A stretch of DNA of 64,000 bases from positions 45,364 through 109,363 of the forward strand of contig JACRLO010000009.1 in NCBI GenBank assembly GCA_016235245.1. The letters run 5' to 3'. The number at the start of each line of letters is the position of its first letter. The first letter of the stretch is position 1. A program made the position numbers and the translations under genes. Under the pieces are notes generated by a model that searched no databases, had not been told where the DNA came from, and worked only from the letters and a program-made list of their open reading frames with translations. Positions 18,592 through 30,099 of the stretch are shown here, one piece after another. This DNA is from Nitrospirota bacterium (GTDB lineage: Bacteria; Nitrospirota; Thermodesulfovibrionia; Thermodesulfovibrionales; UBA6898).

Positions 18592-18745
18592 GGACATGCT
18601 ATGCAGCTTGAGTAGAGAGCCACTTGAGGGACGACATATTGACAGCGCCAATTTTGTGGCGGAAACAACAGAGGAAGGGCTGAAACAAAAGAAAGTGTAT
18701 AGATCGGGAGATGAAAGACAGTATGAGTAAACAAGAGGGGACAGA

Positions 18746-21700
18746 ATGATGAAACAAAGAATGATCAGGAAAGCGGTGCTTGCAGCCCTGATGCTTCTGA
18801 CCCTTTTGTTTGCCCACTCATCCCTTGCTTTTGCCTCCGATCCTATCGGCAGCGGCGCTCTCCACGTGCTGGGCGTCGGCCTTGCAGCAGACCCGTCCCA
18901 TCAGAACGCGCCGGTCAATACCGGCACTGCGGTCAATACGAAACTGGTAATGCCGAACATCGACTTTGGCGGCGGCATAGGCACACCTTCTGATTTTCTC
19001 GTAGTGGCCGAACTGACCGGCCCCGGCATAACAAACCCGATTACTATTTCGGCCCGGCCCGGCGCACAGCTCGTCATCCCGCCCCTTCCGCAGGAAGGCA
19101 CCTATATATTGGATAAGATCAGGCTGATGTCCGGGGATGTGGTGATTCTCTATGCCGACCCGTCCATGGCGATGATCGATACCATCAAGAAGATACTGAT
19201 AACCCAGGTGGTCTCCCGCCCCCTGAGCCTAAGTGAGATCGAGAGCCTCGGCATTACCATCAACCCCTCGAACTTCACTGCGTACAAATTCACGGTAGGC
19301 TTTGGCACAGAGACCGGCACGGTGAAGATGGATATTCCGGTTGTGATGGACCGGCGGGACGACATAAAGAACGTAACCGATCAGGTGGCAATGGATATGC
19401 CGCCCCAATTTGCGAGCATGCCGCAGTTGAAGGTCCCCAACTTTCAGGTCAAGGGTTTTCAGATGGAGATAAAACCGGAGGAGGTGGAGGACCTCAGATT
19501 TATAGCGTTCAGCCCGCCGATAGCCGGGGCTGTTGTTATCCCCGGAGATGTCGGTTTTCTAAACCAGTTCTTCGAAGTGCTGCTGATGGTGACGAACAAT
19601 GCGCCTACAGGCTCGAACCTGATCGTCAGCGACATCAGCGCCCAGATATATCTGCCTGCAGGTAAAGACAATATCCCCTCGACTCTGGATGACCCGCTCA
19701 GAATTGCGGCAACCAATAATGGCACAGCCTCGAAGGTACCTGTGATTGCCTCGGGCGGCGGAAGCCAACTGTCCGGCCAGCAGTCAGGGCAAGGCAGATT
19801 TCTGGTAGAGGGACTGCGCGAAGGAACACATCAGGTCAATATAGACATCAGCGGAACACTCCTGGGCCTTCCGAGCGGCCCCATCAAGATAAGCGGTAAG
19901 GCGGCAGGTACGGTGGTGGTGAGAAACCCCAAATTCTCCTTCACCTTCGGACATCCTGACGTAGTGCGCGACGGAGAGAAATACTCACTGTACATTACGA
20001 TCAACAATACCTCAACGTCCGACGCGAACCTCGTGAGCCTGACGCTCTACCCAGGAGACATTTCTGGCGCAACCATGGTTTCCGACTCAGACCCTGGATC
20101 GCCGCTTGGCATGGTCAAGTTCGAGACTATCAGGGCAGGCGACTCTGCGGTTGCCGAGTTCAGGTTTATCGCACGCAAGACCGGCAAGGTGACGTCCACC
20201 GCATTTGTGGGCGATGAAGGCGTAAACGGCGTATTCCGCCTTCGGACCGGCATAGGAGACAGCGGCATACCCCTTTCTCCGGATTCGATCGTGGTTCCTC
20301 AGTTTGCGGAAAACCTGCCCTCTGATCTGCTTTTTCAGGCCATACGTCTGCTGGGCCTTGCGCATAGCGTCTCCACTGCGCCGTCGCTTCCGCCCGGGGT
20401 GACAAGAATCTCGAAATACTCTGTAGTGCTCAGGGCCTACGAACTGGCAGAGGCCGGGCTCAGGATCAGGATAGGCGAGCCGGTCCAGAGGTCTGTTTCA
20501 GACCTTGTGATGGACTGGCTTGGCAATGGCCAGTCTGACACCGGACTTGCGGAGTTGATACGGACAACCGAGGCCGGCAGGGATTTCCTGTTTGAGGCAG
20601 GCAGGATTATCGGCAACGGGGAACCGTTAGATATGCAGAGGGTGTTTGGGGATGTGGTGAAGTATCGTCAACCCTTTATCTCTGCGGTCATCGATAACAG
20701 AGGCGCATCTTCGGCAGCATTTATCGAGATCAGCAACAGCGCAGGCAAGTCTTTTGGCAGAAGGGCGGACGGCTCGATCATCACTGATATGCCTTCAGGG
20801 TTTGTTCTGGACATGGACGGAGATCCGGCCCTGGGCCTCCGCGATATGGCTATTGTGAACAATACGGCTTCCGGTGATGTTTTTGATCTCAAGATTAAGG
20901 GAGTGGCTTCAGGCCTGATCAACTTCGGCCTGATCTTCCCGGACCAGTATGGCGGGTTCAGCCAGGCGACTTACAAAAATATCGCAATCACCGCCGGCGA
21001 GACGATAACGGCGCGGATCGTGGCCAGTGCCCAGGCCCCGGTCTTGAGAAAGGGCCAGTCGGACATTAACGCCTCCGATGTCTATACGTATCCGGCCAAT
21101 GCCGGCCCAAGGCCCATAGGCGCCATGCAGCTATCGGAAGGGGACATGCGCGATCGCGGGAGGGTCGTGGTTGTCCTGTTCGATGAGAAGATCAAGCCGG
21201 AGTCTGCCAATAACCCGAAGAATTACGAAGTGGTGTACAGGACACTCTCCAGACGGCTGATCAATCCGCCTGAAGCGGTCAAGATCCTCCCGGGCGGCAG
21301 GATCATAGAGATCATGTTCAAGGGCACTATTTCTCCCTTCTTCGAATATGACCTGAAGCTCTCGGGCATAACAGATCCGTATCTGAATATGCAGGAGCCT
21401 CCTCTGGCCCGCATACCTATCGTTACGACGCTTACAACGCCCGGCGGGATAATCTCCGGCACCGTCAGAAAGGGCAACGGCGATCCTATCCCCTATACCG
21501 AGGTGCAGTTGTCGGAGATGTTCATCGATGACGAAGGGTATCCTTTCAGGGTGATCACGAACCTTGCGATGACGGATGCGGCAGGCAGTTACCAGATAGA
21601 CTATGCCACGTTAAACCGCGAAGGCTTTTCCGTGAGCAGCAGCGACCCTGAGACCGGTCAGCAGGGCAGCATGACATCGCAGATCATCATGGACCGGCAG

Positions 21701-24700
21701 CATCTGAGGCTGGATATCCTGCTGCTTGGCCTGGGGACCCTGACAGGACAGGTGGTCCGTGCGGAAGATAATCTGCCTCTGCCGGGCGCCCGGGTGACGG
21801 TCAGCAGCCTTACCAGCGGCGGATCTGTTTTTGAGACGAATGCGGACGCAAGCGGCAAATTCATTATGAAGATGGTGCCTGTCGGGATTCTCAATATCCG
21901 GGCGAAATATGGTTATTATGAGGGGGCGATTGCAGCAACCATGCCTTTGGCCGGTTCTTCGGTCGATACCCTCGTCCCTGCCTATAACATGGAATCTACC
22001 GGCAAGGTCAACGGCCGGGTATTCGAAGCCGACCTCAAGACGCCCATCTCCAAAGTCCCGGTAATTGTGCGGGGCGACCGCGGTTATACCAACTGGATGT
22101 ACTCGGATGCAAACGGATCGTTCTCCTTTGACAGGGTACCGACCGGCAGTATCGATATCGAGTCCTTCCGTCAGGAAACCGGGGAAAGGGTAACGATGCA
22201 TAGTTCGGTGACCTACAACGCTGTCACTACGATTAACCTGATATACCCCGGTAATGCCGGCATTGTCGGCAGCGTCGTCAATTTCGATGGAACACCGGTG
22301 GCCGGTGCTGATGTGATCTCGGGAATCAATCTGGTAAAGACCGACCAAAACGGAAGCTTTGCCTTTGAAAAGGTGCCGCTCGGTGACGTTGAAGTAAAGG
22401 CCCAGCACCCGGTGACCCTTGAAATCGCTACGTCATATGTCCAGATAGCGAACCCAGGAGAAGTGGCACGGGTGAACATCATCTTCCCGGAGCCGAAGAA
22501 GACGGGTACGATACAGGGCTATGTCAGGAACGCCTCTGGCAAGGCAATTATGGGCCAGCGGGTCATACTGATGAGGGGCGATGTACTCGAAAAAAGTACT
22601 TCTACCGATGGAAACGGTTTCTTCAAGGTGTCTGACCTGGATATGGGCGGGTATTCAGTGAGGACCGTTAATAACGAATTGACCGATGGGGACATGAAGA
22701 CCGTGTCCCTCGTAGTGGACAAGCAGACGATCACCATCGATTTGAACTTAAAAGGTTTTGGCAAGGTGATGGGCACGGTATACGGCCCTGACGGCGTCTC
22801 TCCTGTGGTGGCCAGCATCATTTTCACCAGGACGCGTTTTACCGGTATAGGCAGTCCCTACTACGAACAGGTCAGATATGTAAGCGATCAATTGACTAAT
22901 ACCGGCCTGAGCGGCAAATACGTGATAGATGCAGTCCGGGTCGGCGACTTCCGGCTTGAGGCCTCAAATGCCTTCTACTCGCAGCCGGTGGTAAAGGTGG
23001 GGAAGATCACCAGTCCGGATGAGACGCAGGTGATAGACATCGTGATGATACCCACCTCCACCGTAAGAGGACAGGTCTATCTTGCCAATGGTGAAAAGGC
23101 TCCCAAGGGCCTTACGGTGACGATGACCTGCAGAACAATATCGGGTATTCAGGCGATCACGAGGGATGACGGCACCTTTGTGTTTACGCTGGTGCCGCCG
23201 GAGGGTTTTACCCTGACTGTCTATGACCCTATGACCGGCAACTATGGGATTTCGCGTGGCAGTGTAGAGACGGGTGACGAGGCGGACGTTGATATTCGGC
23301 TGTTAGGCAAGGGCACCGTCAAGGTGAAAGTGATCAATGGCTCCGGTGATCCTCTGTCTGGTGTGAAGATTACGCTCAATAGTGGTTCTGCTGTGGCGCA
23401 TCTTATGGGAGGGTTCCCGCATTTTAATTCCGACCAAAACGGAGAGGCTGAGTTCCAGAACGTTCCCGAAGGGCCGTATTCCGTGACCGGCGAAGATACC
23501 AGAACCATGACTGGCGGCAAGGCAGGCGGGACCATGCCGACCGATCAGGCGGTCATCAATACTACGGTCATAGTCGGGGCCAGCGGGACAGTGTCGGGCA
23601 CGATATATACTGCCGACGGCCTGGGTGTAGTGCCGTATGCTCAGGTAATGCTCACGAGTGCTTCCCGTCCGGCCTTCTATACCACATCGGATTCAGAGGG
23701 TAAATTCAGCTTTACGTACGTGCCCCTGATCTCCTTTACGCTTAATGTCTTTCACCCCGGCACTGGCCGGATAGGCAGTGCATCCGGAATCGTGCATTAT
23801 GACACGGAGGAAGTAACGGTCGATGTCATGCTTATAGCCCAGGGCACGGTCGAGGGATATGTGTACACAGCCTCAGGCCGGCCCGTATCGAAGGCCAATG
23901 TGGTGATCAACAGCGGGTCAGGATCGATTGTGATGACCTCGAACCTCGAAGGCAGATTCAAGGCCTCTGGCATATCGGCCGGCAGCTTTACGGTAACCGC
24001 AACCGATCTTTTCACCAGACTGACCGGCTCGGCAACAGGGAATATTACTTCAGAGGGAGAGTTGGTCCGAACCAACGTATATCTGCAGCCCACAGGTCAG
24101 ATCAAGGGCAGGACCTTGTCTGCTGACGGCGCCGCCGTTCCCTATGCGATAGTTTCCCTTTCAAACGGACGCTCTGCGACAACAGATGTTGACGGCAACT
24201 TCTCTTTCGATCTTCTGACACTCGGTTCGTATTCCATTTCTGCAAGGGAGCAAAACGGCTGGGACGGCGGGCAGGGTGCGGCCAGCCTCAGTTACGAAGG
24301 TCAGGTCATAACGGTTGATATTGTCTTTATCGGGACCGGCTCGATTGAAGGGAAAGTGGTAAGGGCAGACGGGCAGCCCTTGGGCACATTTGCCACCCTC
24401 AGCCTGACGCGCACCGGAGCGCTGACAAACTATTTTACCGGATACAGTGATCTGGTAGGCAACTTCCAGTTTACCGGCATCCCTTTGGGGAACTTCAGCA
24501 TCTCGGCCAAACTGCCGGGTAGCATTCTGGGCGGTGTGTATGGCGGAACACTCTCAGGAGACGGCACGGTGCTTAGGAACGTTGTCGTCGTGATTGAGGA
24601 CTCGGGACAGATCCATGGCAAGGTATTCAGGCAGGACGGCGTTACGCCATGCAGGGATGCGGTGATCTACTGTTATCTTCTGACTGCTGACAAACGGGGC

Positions 24701-27700
24701 TTCTCTCTCTATGCAGTCTCGGCAGCAGACGGGAGTTTCTCCTTTACTGAGATGCCCTTTGGCAGCTTCAGTCTCTCCGTGACCGATTACAGCAGTGGCG
24801 GCTCCGGAAGGGCCTCGGGAGTTATCAATGCAGCAGCGGATTCGGCCGATGTCGGCACTATTGTTCTGGATGAAGCGGCCCCTTACGTTGTGAGCATCGT
24901 CCCCGTCTCAGGGTCCAGCCAGGTGCCCCTTGATTCGGTCATCGTGGCAACGTTCTCGGAACCAATAAGGACGAGTTCCCTAAACTCTTCAACTATTAGG
25001 GTTGTCTCGGGTTCATCCGTGCTTGCAGGGACTCTGACGATAAGCAATGACAGAAAGTCCGTTACGATGAAGCCTGCCGCAAAATTGCCGGAATTCAGTT
25101 CGATCACCGTCTCTGTGGCCTCGATTGTGGACGATGCAGGCAAGGTGATGTCAGGCACGACGAAATCGCTCTTCACAACAGCGGACATTACGCCGCCTTC
25201 GGTCCGGTCGGCCCGTCTGATTAAGGGCGCCTTTGTTATGGAGTTTTCCGAGGCTGTGAAGACCGGCACAGAATCCATCACCGTGACGAATACGGTTACC
25301 GGCAGTGCAGTGGCCGGATCGGTCATGTATTCAGCCGGGAATCTGACTGCTACCTTTTCTCCATCGTCGCCCCTGCAGGATGACATCGTTTATATGCTGC
25401 GGGTTTCAGGGCTTTCCGACGGCTTTGGCAATATCCAGACGACCGTGTTTACCGCCTCTTATCTGACGGGCGATAAGCAGCCGCCGACGATAAGTCTGTC
25501 AGCCACGGCCACGACGGTTATCGAAGGCACATCCGTGACGATCTCTGCGCTGCCGGTGAACTCGCCGGATATCTATACCGTAGACTTCTGGGTAAAGGGC
25601 CAGTTGGTGAAGACCTTTGTGAAGCCTCCCTATACGCTGACCATTACCCCTGTGGAGCCGGTAACGGTTGCCGCTGTTGCAACGGATTATGCGGGCAATA
25701 CGGCAGCGCCTGTTTCGATCGTCATCAACACAGTACCCAATAATCCTCCGACCGTATCTATCGTATCGCCTACCAATAACAGTCTTGCCTCAACCAGCGG
25801 GACTGTGACGGTGCGAGCGCAGGCAACGGATGATCTGGGTCTTAAGGAAATCGAACTCCGGGTGATAAGCACGGACTTATCGCTGACCCAGGTCTACCCT
25901 CTATCCGGTAACGTCCTTACCTCTACGCACGACTTCTCCTTTGCGATTCCGTCAACAGCGCTTCCTGGCCATGATATTCGGGTGGAGGTCGTATCCAGAG
26001 ACGTAAGGGGTCTTCAAAGCACTGTAGCATCTATTACCCTGAAGACTGCGGACAAGACGCTCCCGGTGGTGAAGATAACGTCGTTTAATCAGGGGTTCCA
26101 TATCAAGCCCGGAGAGAGAATTCCTGTGACAGTCTATGCAATGGACAACTGGGCCATCAGCCGTGTGGATTTTAGGACGGAAGGAGGCATGCAGTTGTCG
26201 GAGACGATGATTGTCGATCCGCCATCGTATGATGCTATTGCCCAGTTCTATCTTACGGTCCCGGTCGGCTATGCAGGAGGCACGAAGATCACGGTTGCGC
26301 CCTCTGCCACCGATCTGGCAGGCAATGTCGGCTATGCCGCGAGGATAACACTTGTGACGGACGACACAACGCCTCCTGTTGTGACCATTGCTTCTCCGTC
26401 TTCAGGCAGCAACATAATGTCCAGAAGTACGGTTAAGGTCTCGGCAACGGCCTCGGACAACGATGCCTTGGACAGGGTGGAGTTTTATATTAACGGCCAG
26501 TTGTTTGCCACCAGCAAATACCTTTCTGGAGGCACATACAACGGCTCGTTTATCACTCCTGCAACGGCCGGAAAGCCGCTCACCCTTTCTGCCCGTGCCT
26601 TTGATTCCGCAGGTAATGGTTCCGAGATACAGAGCATCACGCTCAATATCATCAGTGATAATGTCCCTCCGGCAATTACGATGGCCTCGAATCCTCTGTC
26701 GCTGCGCTTTACCGAGGGGCATAACACCTCGGTGAGTTTCTATGCGAGCGATAATATCGTGGTCTCTTCCATAGATCTCCTGGTCAATAACGCTGTTGTC
26801 TCAACACTGCGGAATCCCTCGCCATCCATCCAGACATTTAATTACCTTGTCGGAAACATGGTACCGCAGGGACTTCCTAGCGTGAAGGCGCCGCTTGAGA
26901 TACGCGCATACGACGCTGACGGCAATCAGGCCACCTCGGGTGTATACCAGATCGACGTGTTTAGGGACAATGCCCCAACGGTGACTGTACAGTCACCACA
27001 AAACCTGCAGAACGTTATTGCGGGCGGCAGGATACATATCGAGGCGACTGCGAGCGACGACTTCGGCGTAAAATCCATGGAGGTCAAAGTCAACGGCGTG
27101 AGCATTAAAACATCTTCCGGCGCGGCAATTTCCGCAGACTTTAACGTTCCTCTGGATTTGGCGCAATCGCAGATCTCGATCGAGGTCCTGGCAACCGATA
27201 CTCTCGATAAGGCAGGCTCTAAGACAGTCAGTGTCAACGTGCCGCTGTCGATACGCAAGGTTTCCGAAGTGATTACCGGAGGCGAGGCGATTGATCTGGC
27301 AATGTATGGAGGCTATGCCTATCTGCTTGAGAAGGGCTCTGTTATATCGGTTCTGGATCTGCGTGACGTTTCAACTGCCTCCAAGGTCGGAGGTCTGACC
27401 CTTCAGGGCAGTTATACTGGAATCGACAGTTATGAAGGATTGATATTTGCATTTGGGACGGACGGAGTGACCTTGATCGACCCGTCAAGCCCGGCAGCCC
27501 CGGTGGCAATTGCGAGCTTTAAGTCACCGGCTGCGGTAACAGATATTGCCTTTAGGATGGGCCATGCGTATGCCGGGATGGGCTCAAGCGGCCTGCTCGT
27601 GCTGGATATTCATGACCCCAGCAGACCGTTGGGTAAGGTTATTACCGGCATCAATGCGCAGCGTGTCTCAATCGACGGTGATAATCTGATTGTCTCGAGT

Positions 27701-29986
27701 GGTTCAGCCAACCCCTCGCTGAGCGTCTATTCTCTATCTCAGCCCAGAAGTCCTTTGAGTCTCTGGACTTATAATGCAAGCAGCGTGACCGCCTTTAATG
27801 CCGCCGGAGCATCGGGAATAGGGATAACAGCTGGCAATAAGATATCGTCTTTCGGCCTCAGCTCAGGTGCCGGTATCAGCAAGCTTGCGGACCTTACTCC
27901 AAATCCGTCTGCGGCCATAAAGGGAATCGATACCCTGGGGCGCTATACCTTCACCTCTTCCGGCACAGCAGGCTGGAATATGATCGAGGGCACTGGAGCC
28001 GGCCTGTATGATCTGGGAAATATATCTGCAGGCGGCAATACCTCACGGGTGGTCTTTAATAGAGGATATGTCTTTACTGTCGATGGGACCGCAGGTCTTA
28101 AGATATACAGGGTTGAGTCTGCGGATGCTACAGTCCCGACTGTCCAGATCAAGTCGCCTTTATCGGGCAGCTCTGTTTCAAAGGGTGCGGAAGTGGAACT
28201 GCAGGTTGAGGTCACAGGCAGCGATCCGGCGGCAGTCACCTTCTCTATAGACGGCCGGGAAGTATACACTGACACGACGCAGCCGTATGCTTTCAGGTTT
28301 AGTGTGCCGGCCAATGCAAGCACGCTTGTCGTAAAGGCCGGGGCCATAGGTTTAAACGGGATCTATGCCGAGTCTCCTGAGGTTACTCTTAACGTTACTG
28401 ACGATGCAGTTGCCTCTACGGTCACCATAACGACACCGGCTCCTGGCACGACACCGGTCTTGTTCGAAGGGGAGACGTTGCATGTGAAGGGCTCTGCGCA
28501 GGACAACCTCGGCGTGGCGGTGATTGAGCTGTATGTGGATGGGATATTTGTCGATTATACCCTTTCTTCTGTATTCGATTTCACCTACACAGTCCCTAAT
28601 GACGGTCTGTTGAATAATACCGACTACCTATCCGAGGTTACGGTCAGGGTCACCGATGTCTCCGGGAATGTTACTGAAAGTAAATTCAATCTGCATGTCA
28701 TACAGGACAATCCTCCGGTAGTAACGTCCCTGAGCACACTGCCGGCCTCAGGACTGACAGCGAATTCACTGATCACGCTGATTGCGGCTGCTACGGACGA
28801 CCGGGGCATAAAGGACGTAAAATTCTATGATGGGGATACGCTCCTGGGCGCCGGCACTTTATCAGGCGGGCAGTATTTGATTTCCTACAGAGTGCCTGCT
28901 GTGACCAGGGACGGCGAAACCAGGACGCTCCGGGCCAGGGCAACAGATACCGCCGGACTGACTGGTGAGACAGCCATAACAATAACCATTGTAATGGACA
29001 AGGTTCTGCCCGTTGTGACTATGGTCTCCGACCTTGCTGCTATGAGGTTTACCGAGGGCCATAACGCAAACATCACGGTGACCGCTATTGACAATATCGG
29101 CGTTGCATCGCTTGAACTCAGAGTGAACAATAAGGTGGTCTCAACAATCAATAATCCTGCATATAATTCTCTGACCTTTGCTTATCTCGTTGAGAGCCTC
29201 ATCACTTCGGGGATGAGCAGCGTAAGGGTACCGCTTGAAGTCAGGGCCACTGACCTTAACGGCAATATCGGAACATCCGGGACCTATACCATAGAAGTCT
29301 TCCCCGATAATCCTCCCTCAGTGGCCATTCTGTCGCCCCTGCCGGGGCAGAACGTTATAGGTGGCGCTTCGATAAGGCTTGAGGCAAGGTCTTCTGACGA
29401 CTTCGGTGTGGTATCAATGGAGCTTAAGGCCGGCGGCATAAGTCTGGCCAAGGTGTATGCTGCTTCGATCTCGGCTGACTATAAGGTGCCGTCAGCTGCT
29501 TTCGGTTCTTCCCTTGTCCTTGAGGCGATTGCGACCGATACCCTTGGCCATAGCATCTCAAGTCTAATTGACCTGAATGTGCCTATGCGTGTCAGCCAGG
29601 TTTCAACGATATCCACAGGCGCTGAGATCATAGACGTCGCATACTATAGCGGATACGTCTTTGCGCTTGAGAAAGATATCGGCCTCTCGGTAATCGACGT
29701 ACGTAATCCTTCTTCGCCAGGGAAGATTGCCGTCCTCCCGCTTCAGGGGAGCTTTACCAGCCTGCGTATGTTCGAAGGGGTGGCCTATATATATGGACCG
29801 GAAGGCTTGACCCTGGTCGATGTCCTTGACCCTGCGGCTCCGGTGGTGCTGGATATGTTCGTAACGAACTATCCTGTTTTGGATATATCGTTTAGAAACG
29901 GATATGCGTATTGTGCGATGGGTGCGGGCGGACTCATGATCCTTGACGTGCACGATCCGCAAGACATTAGCACCGTTGCTCCATAA
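18746..29986 (+). CDS. Giant exported multidomain surface protein (C-terminus apparently truncated)
   Basis: 3746 aa with a signal peptide ending near AFA-SDP and a GAGGGG site before tandem ATGs. An N-terminal ~900-residue region without a clear family is followed by 13 consecutive carboxypeptidase-regulatory-like units (~900-2040, each opening like GTVEGYVYTASG). Next come two SbsA-like Ig domains (~2045-2240) and Ig-like domains with DTTPPVVTI linkers. A LVIVD block (~2840-2965) and its tail follow, then more Ig domains and a second LVIVD block that stops abruptly at VHDPQDISTVAP. The first LVIVD block continues for another 250 residues, so the second looks cut. The missing tail is found on the LamG gene downstream. 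Likely adhesin or matrix protein. Confidence 0.75.
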   Translation: MMKQRMIRKAVLAALMLLTLLFAHSSLAFASDPIGSGALHVLGVGLAADPSHQNAPVNTGTAVNTKLVMPNIDFGGGIGTPSDFLVVAELTGPGITNPITISARPGAQLVIPPLPQEGTYILDKIRLMSGDVVILYADPSMAMIDTIKKILITQVVSRPLSLSEIESLGITINPSNFTAYKFTVGFGTETGTVKMDIPVVMDRRDDIKNVTDQVAMDMPPQFASMPQLKVPNFQVKGFQMEIKPEEVEDLRFIAFSPPIAGAVVIPGDVGFLNQFFEVLLMVTNNAPTGSNLIVSDISAQIYLPAGKDNIPSTLDDPLRIAATNNGTASKVPVIASGGGSQLSGQQSGQGRFLVEGLREGTHQVNIDISGTLLGLPSGPIKISGKAAGTVVVRNPKFSFTFGHPDVVRDGEKYSLYITINNTSTSDANLVSLTLYPGDISGATMVSDSDPGSPLGMVKFETIRAGDSAVAEFRFIARKTGKVTSTAFVGDEGVNGVFRLRTGIGDSGIPLSPDSIVVPQFAENLPSDLLFQAIRLLGLAHSVSTAPSLPPGVTRISKYSVVLRAYELAEAGLRIRIGEPVQRSVSDLVMDWLGNGQSDTGLAELIRTTEAGRDFLFEAGRIIGNGEPLDMQRVFGDVVKYRQPFISAVIDNRGASSAAFIEISNSAGKSFGRRADGSIITDMPSGFVLDMDGDPALGLRDMAIVNNTASGDVFDLKIKGVASGLINFGLIFPDQYGGFSQATYKNIAITAGETITARIVASAQAPVLRKGQSDINASDVYTYPANAGPRPIGAMQLSEGDMRDRGRVVVVLFDEKIKPESANNPKNYEVVYRTLSRRLINPPEAVKILPGGRIIEIMFKGTISPFFEYDLKLSGITDPYLNMQEPPLARIPIVTTLTTPGGIISGTVRKGNGDPIPYTEVQLSEMFIDDEGYPFRVITNLAMTDAAGSYQIDYATLNREGFSVSSSDPETGQQGSMTSQIIMDRQHLRLDILLLGLGTLTGQVVRAEDNLPLPGARVTVSSLTSGGSVFETNADASGKFIMKMVPVGILNIRAKYGYYEGAIAATMPLAGSSVDTLVPAYNMESTGKVNGRVFEADLKTPISKVPVIVRGDRGYTNWMYSDANGSFSFDRVPTGSIDIESFRQETGERVTMHSSVTYNAVTTINLIYPGNAGIVGSVVNFDGTPVAGADVISGINLVKTDQNGSFAFEKVPLGDVEVKAQHPVTLEIATSYVQIANPGEVARVNIIFPEPKKTGTIQGYVRNASGKAIMGQRVILMRGDVLEKSTSTDGNGFFKVSDLDMGGYSVRTVNNELTDGDMKTVSLVVDKQTITIDLNLKGFGKVMGTVYGPDGVSPVVASIIFTRTRFTGIGSPYYEQVRYVSDQLTNTGLSGKYVIDAVRVGDFRLEASNAFYSQPVVKVGKITSPDETQVIDIVMIPTSTVRGQVYLANGEKAPKGLTVTMTCRTISGIQAITRDDGTFVFTLVPPEGFTLTVYDPMTGNYGISRGSVETGDEADVDIRLLGKGTVKVKVINGSGDPLSGVKITLNSGSAVAHLMGGFPHFNSDQNGEAEFQNVPEGPYSVTGEDTRTMTGGKAGGTMPTDQAVINTTVIVGASGTVSGTIYTADGLGVVPYAQVMLTSASRPAFYTTSDSEGKFSFTYVPLISFTLNVFHPGTGRIGSASGIVHYDTEEVTVDVMLIAQGTVEGYVYTASGRPVSKANVVINSGSGSIVMTSNLEGRFKASGISAGSFTVTATDLFTRLTGSATGNITSEGELVRTNVYLQPTGQIKGRTLSADGAAVPYAIVSLSNGRSATTDVDGNFSFDLLTLGSYSISAREQNGWDGGQGAASLSYEGQVITVDIVFIGTGSIEGKVVRADGQPLGTFATLSLTRTGALTNYFTGYSDLVGNFQFTGIPLGNFSISAKLPGSILGGVYGGTLSGDGTVLRNVVVVIEDSGQIHGKVFRQDGVTPCRDAVIYCYLLTADKRGFSLYAVSAADGSFSFTEMPFGSFSLSVTDYSSGGSGRASGVINAAADSADVGTIVLDEAAPYVVSIVPVSGSSQVPLDSVIVATFSEPIRTSSLNSSTIRVVSGSSVLAGTLTISNDRKSVTMKPAAKLPEFSSITVSVASIVDDAGKVMSGTTKSLFTTADITPPSVRSARLIKGAFVMEFSEAVKTGTESITVTNTVTGSAVAGSVMYSAGNLTATFSPSSPLQDDIVYMLRVSGLSDGFGNIQTTVFTASYLTGDKQPPTISLSATATTVIEGTSVTISALPVNSPDIYTVDFWVKGQLVKTFVKPPYTLTITPVEPVTVAAVATDYAGNTAAPVSIVINTVPNNPPTVSIVSPTNNSLASTSGTVTVRAQATDDLGLKEIELRVISTDLSLTQVYPLSGNVLTSTHDFSFAIPSTALPGHDIRVEVVSRDVRGLQSTVASITLKTADKTLPVVKITSFNQGFHIKPGERIPVTVYAMDNWAISRVDFRTEGGMQLSETMIVDPPSYDAIAQFYLTVPVGYAGGTKITVAPSATDLAGNVGYAARITLVTDDTTPPVVTIASPSSGSNIMSRSTVKVSATASDNDALDRVEFYINGQLFATSKYLSGGTYNGSFITPATAGKPLTLSARAFDSAGNGSEIQSITLNIISDNVPPAITMASNPLSLRFTEGHNTSVSFYASDNIVVSSIDLLVNNAVVSTLRNPSPSIQTFNYLVGNMVPQGLPSVKAPLEIRAYDADGNQATSGVYQIDVFRDNAPTVTVQSPQNLQNVIAGGRIHIEATASDDFGVKSMEVKVNGVSIKTSSGAAISADFNVPLDLAQSQISIEVLATDTLDKAGSKTVSVNVPLSIRKVSEVITGGEAIDLAMYGGYAYLLEKGSVISVLDLRDVSTASKVGGLTLQGSYTGIDSYEGLIFAFGTDGVTLIDPSSPAAPVAIASFKSPAAVTDIAFRMGHAYAGMGSSGLLVLDIHDPSRPLGKVITGINAQRVSIDGDNLIVSSGSANPSLSVYSLSQPRSPLSLWTYNASSVTAFNAAGASGIGITAGNKISSFGLSSGAGISKLADLTPNPSAAIKGIDTLGRYTFTSSGTAGWNMIEGTGAGLYDLGNISAGGNTSRVVFNRGYVFTVDGTAGLKIYRVESADATVPTVQIKSPLSGSSVSKGAEVELQVEVTGSDPAAVTFSIDGREVYTDTTQPYAFRFSVPANASTLVVKAGAIGLNGIYAESPEVTLNVTDDAVASTVTITTPAPGTTPVLFEGETLHVKGSAQDNLGVAVIELYVDGIFVDYTLSSVFDFTYTVPNDGLLNNTDYLSEVTVRVTDVSGNVTESKFNLHVIQDNPPVVTSLSTLPASGLTANSLITLIAAATDDRGIKDVKFYDGDTLLGAGTLSGGQYLISYRVPAVTRDGETRTLRARATDTAGLTGETAITITIVMDKVLPVVTMVSDLAAMRFTEGHNANITVTAIDNIGVASLELRVNNKVVSTINNPAYNSLTFAYLVESLITSGMSSVRVPLEVRATDLNGNIGTSGTYTIEVFPDNPPSVAILSPLPGQNVIGGASIRLEARSSDDFGVVSMELKAGGISLAKVYAASISADYKVPSAAFGSSLVLEAIATDTLGHSISSLIDLNVPMRVSQVSTISTGAEIIDVAYYSGYVFALEKDIGLSVIDVRNPSSPGKIAVLPLQGSFTSLRMFEGVAYIYGPEGLTLVDVLDPAAPVVLDMFVTNYPVLDISFRNGYAYCAMGAGGLMILDVHDPQDISTVAP

Positions 29987-30099
29987 AAAAGAGGGGAGAA
30001 CTTTTAAGCAGTTATGACATGAAGAAAATGTGCTTTATGAATAATGAATAAGGTAAACACATGGTTAAGATTGACTAAGAATTGTATGGAGGAAGAGAG

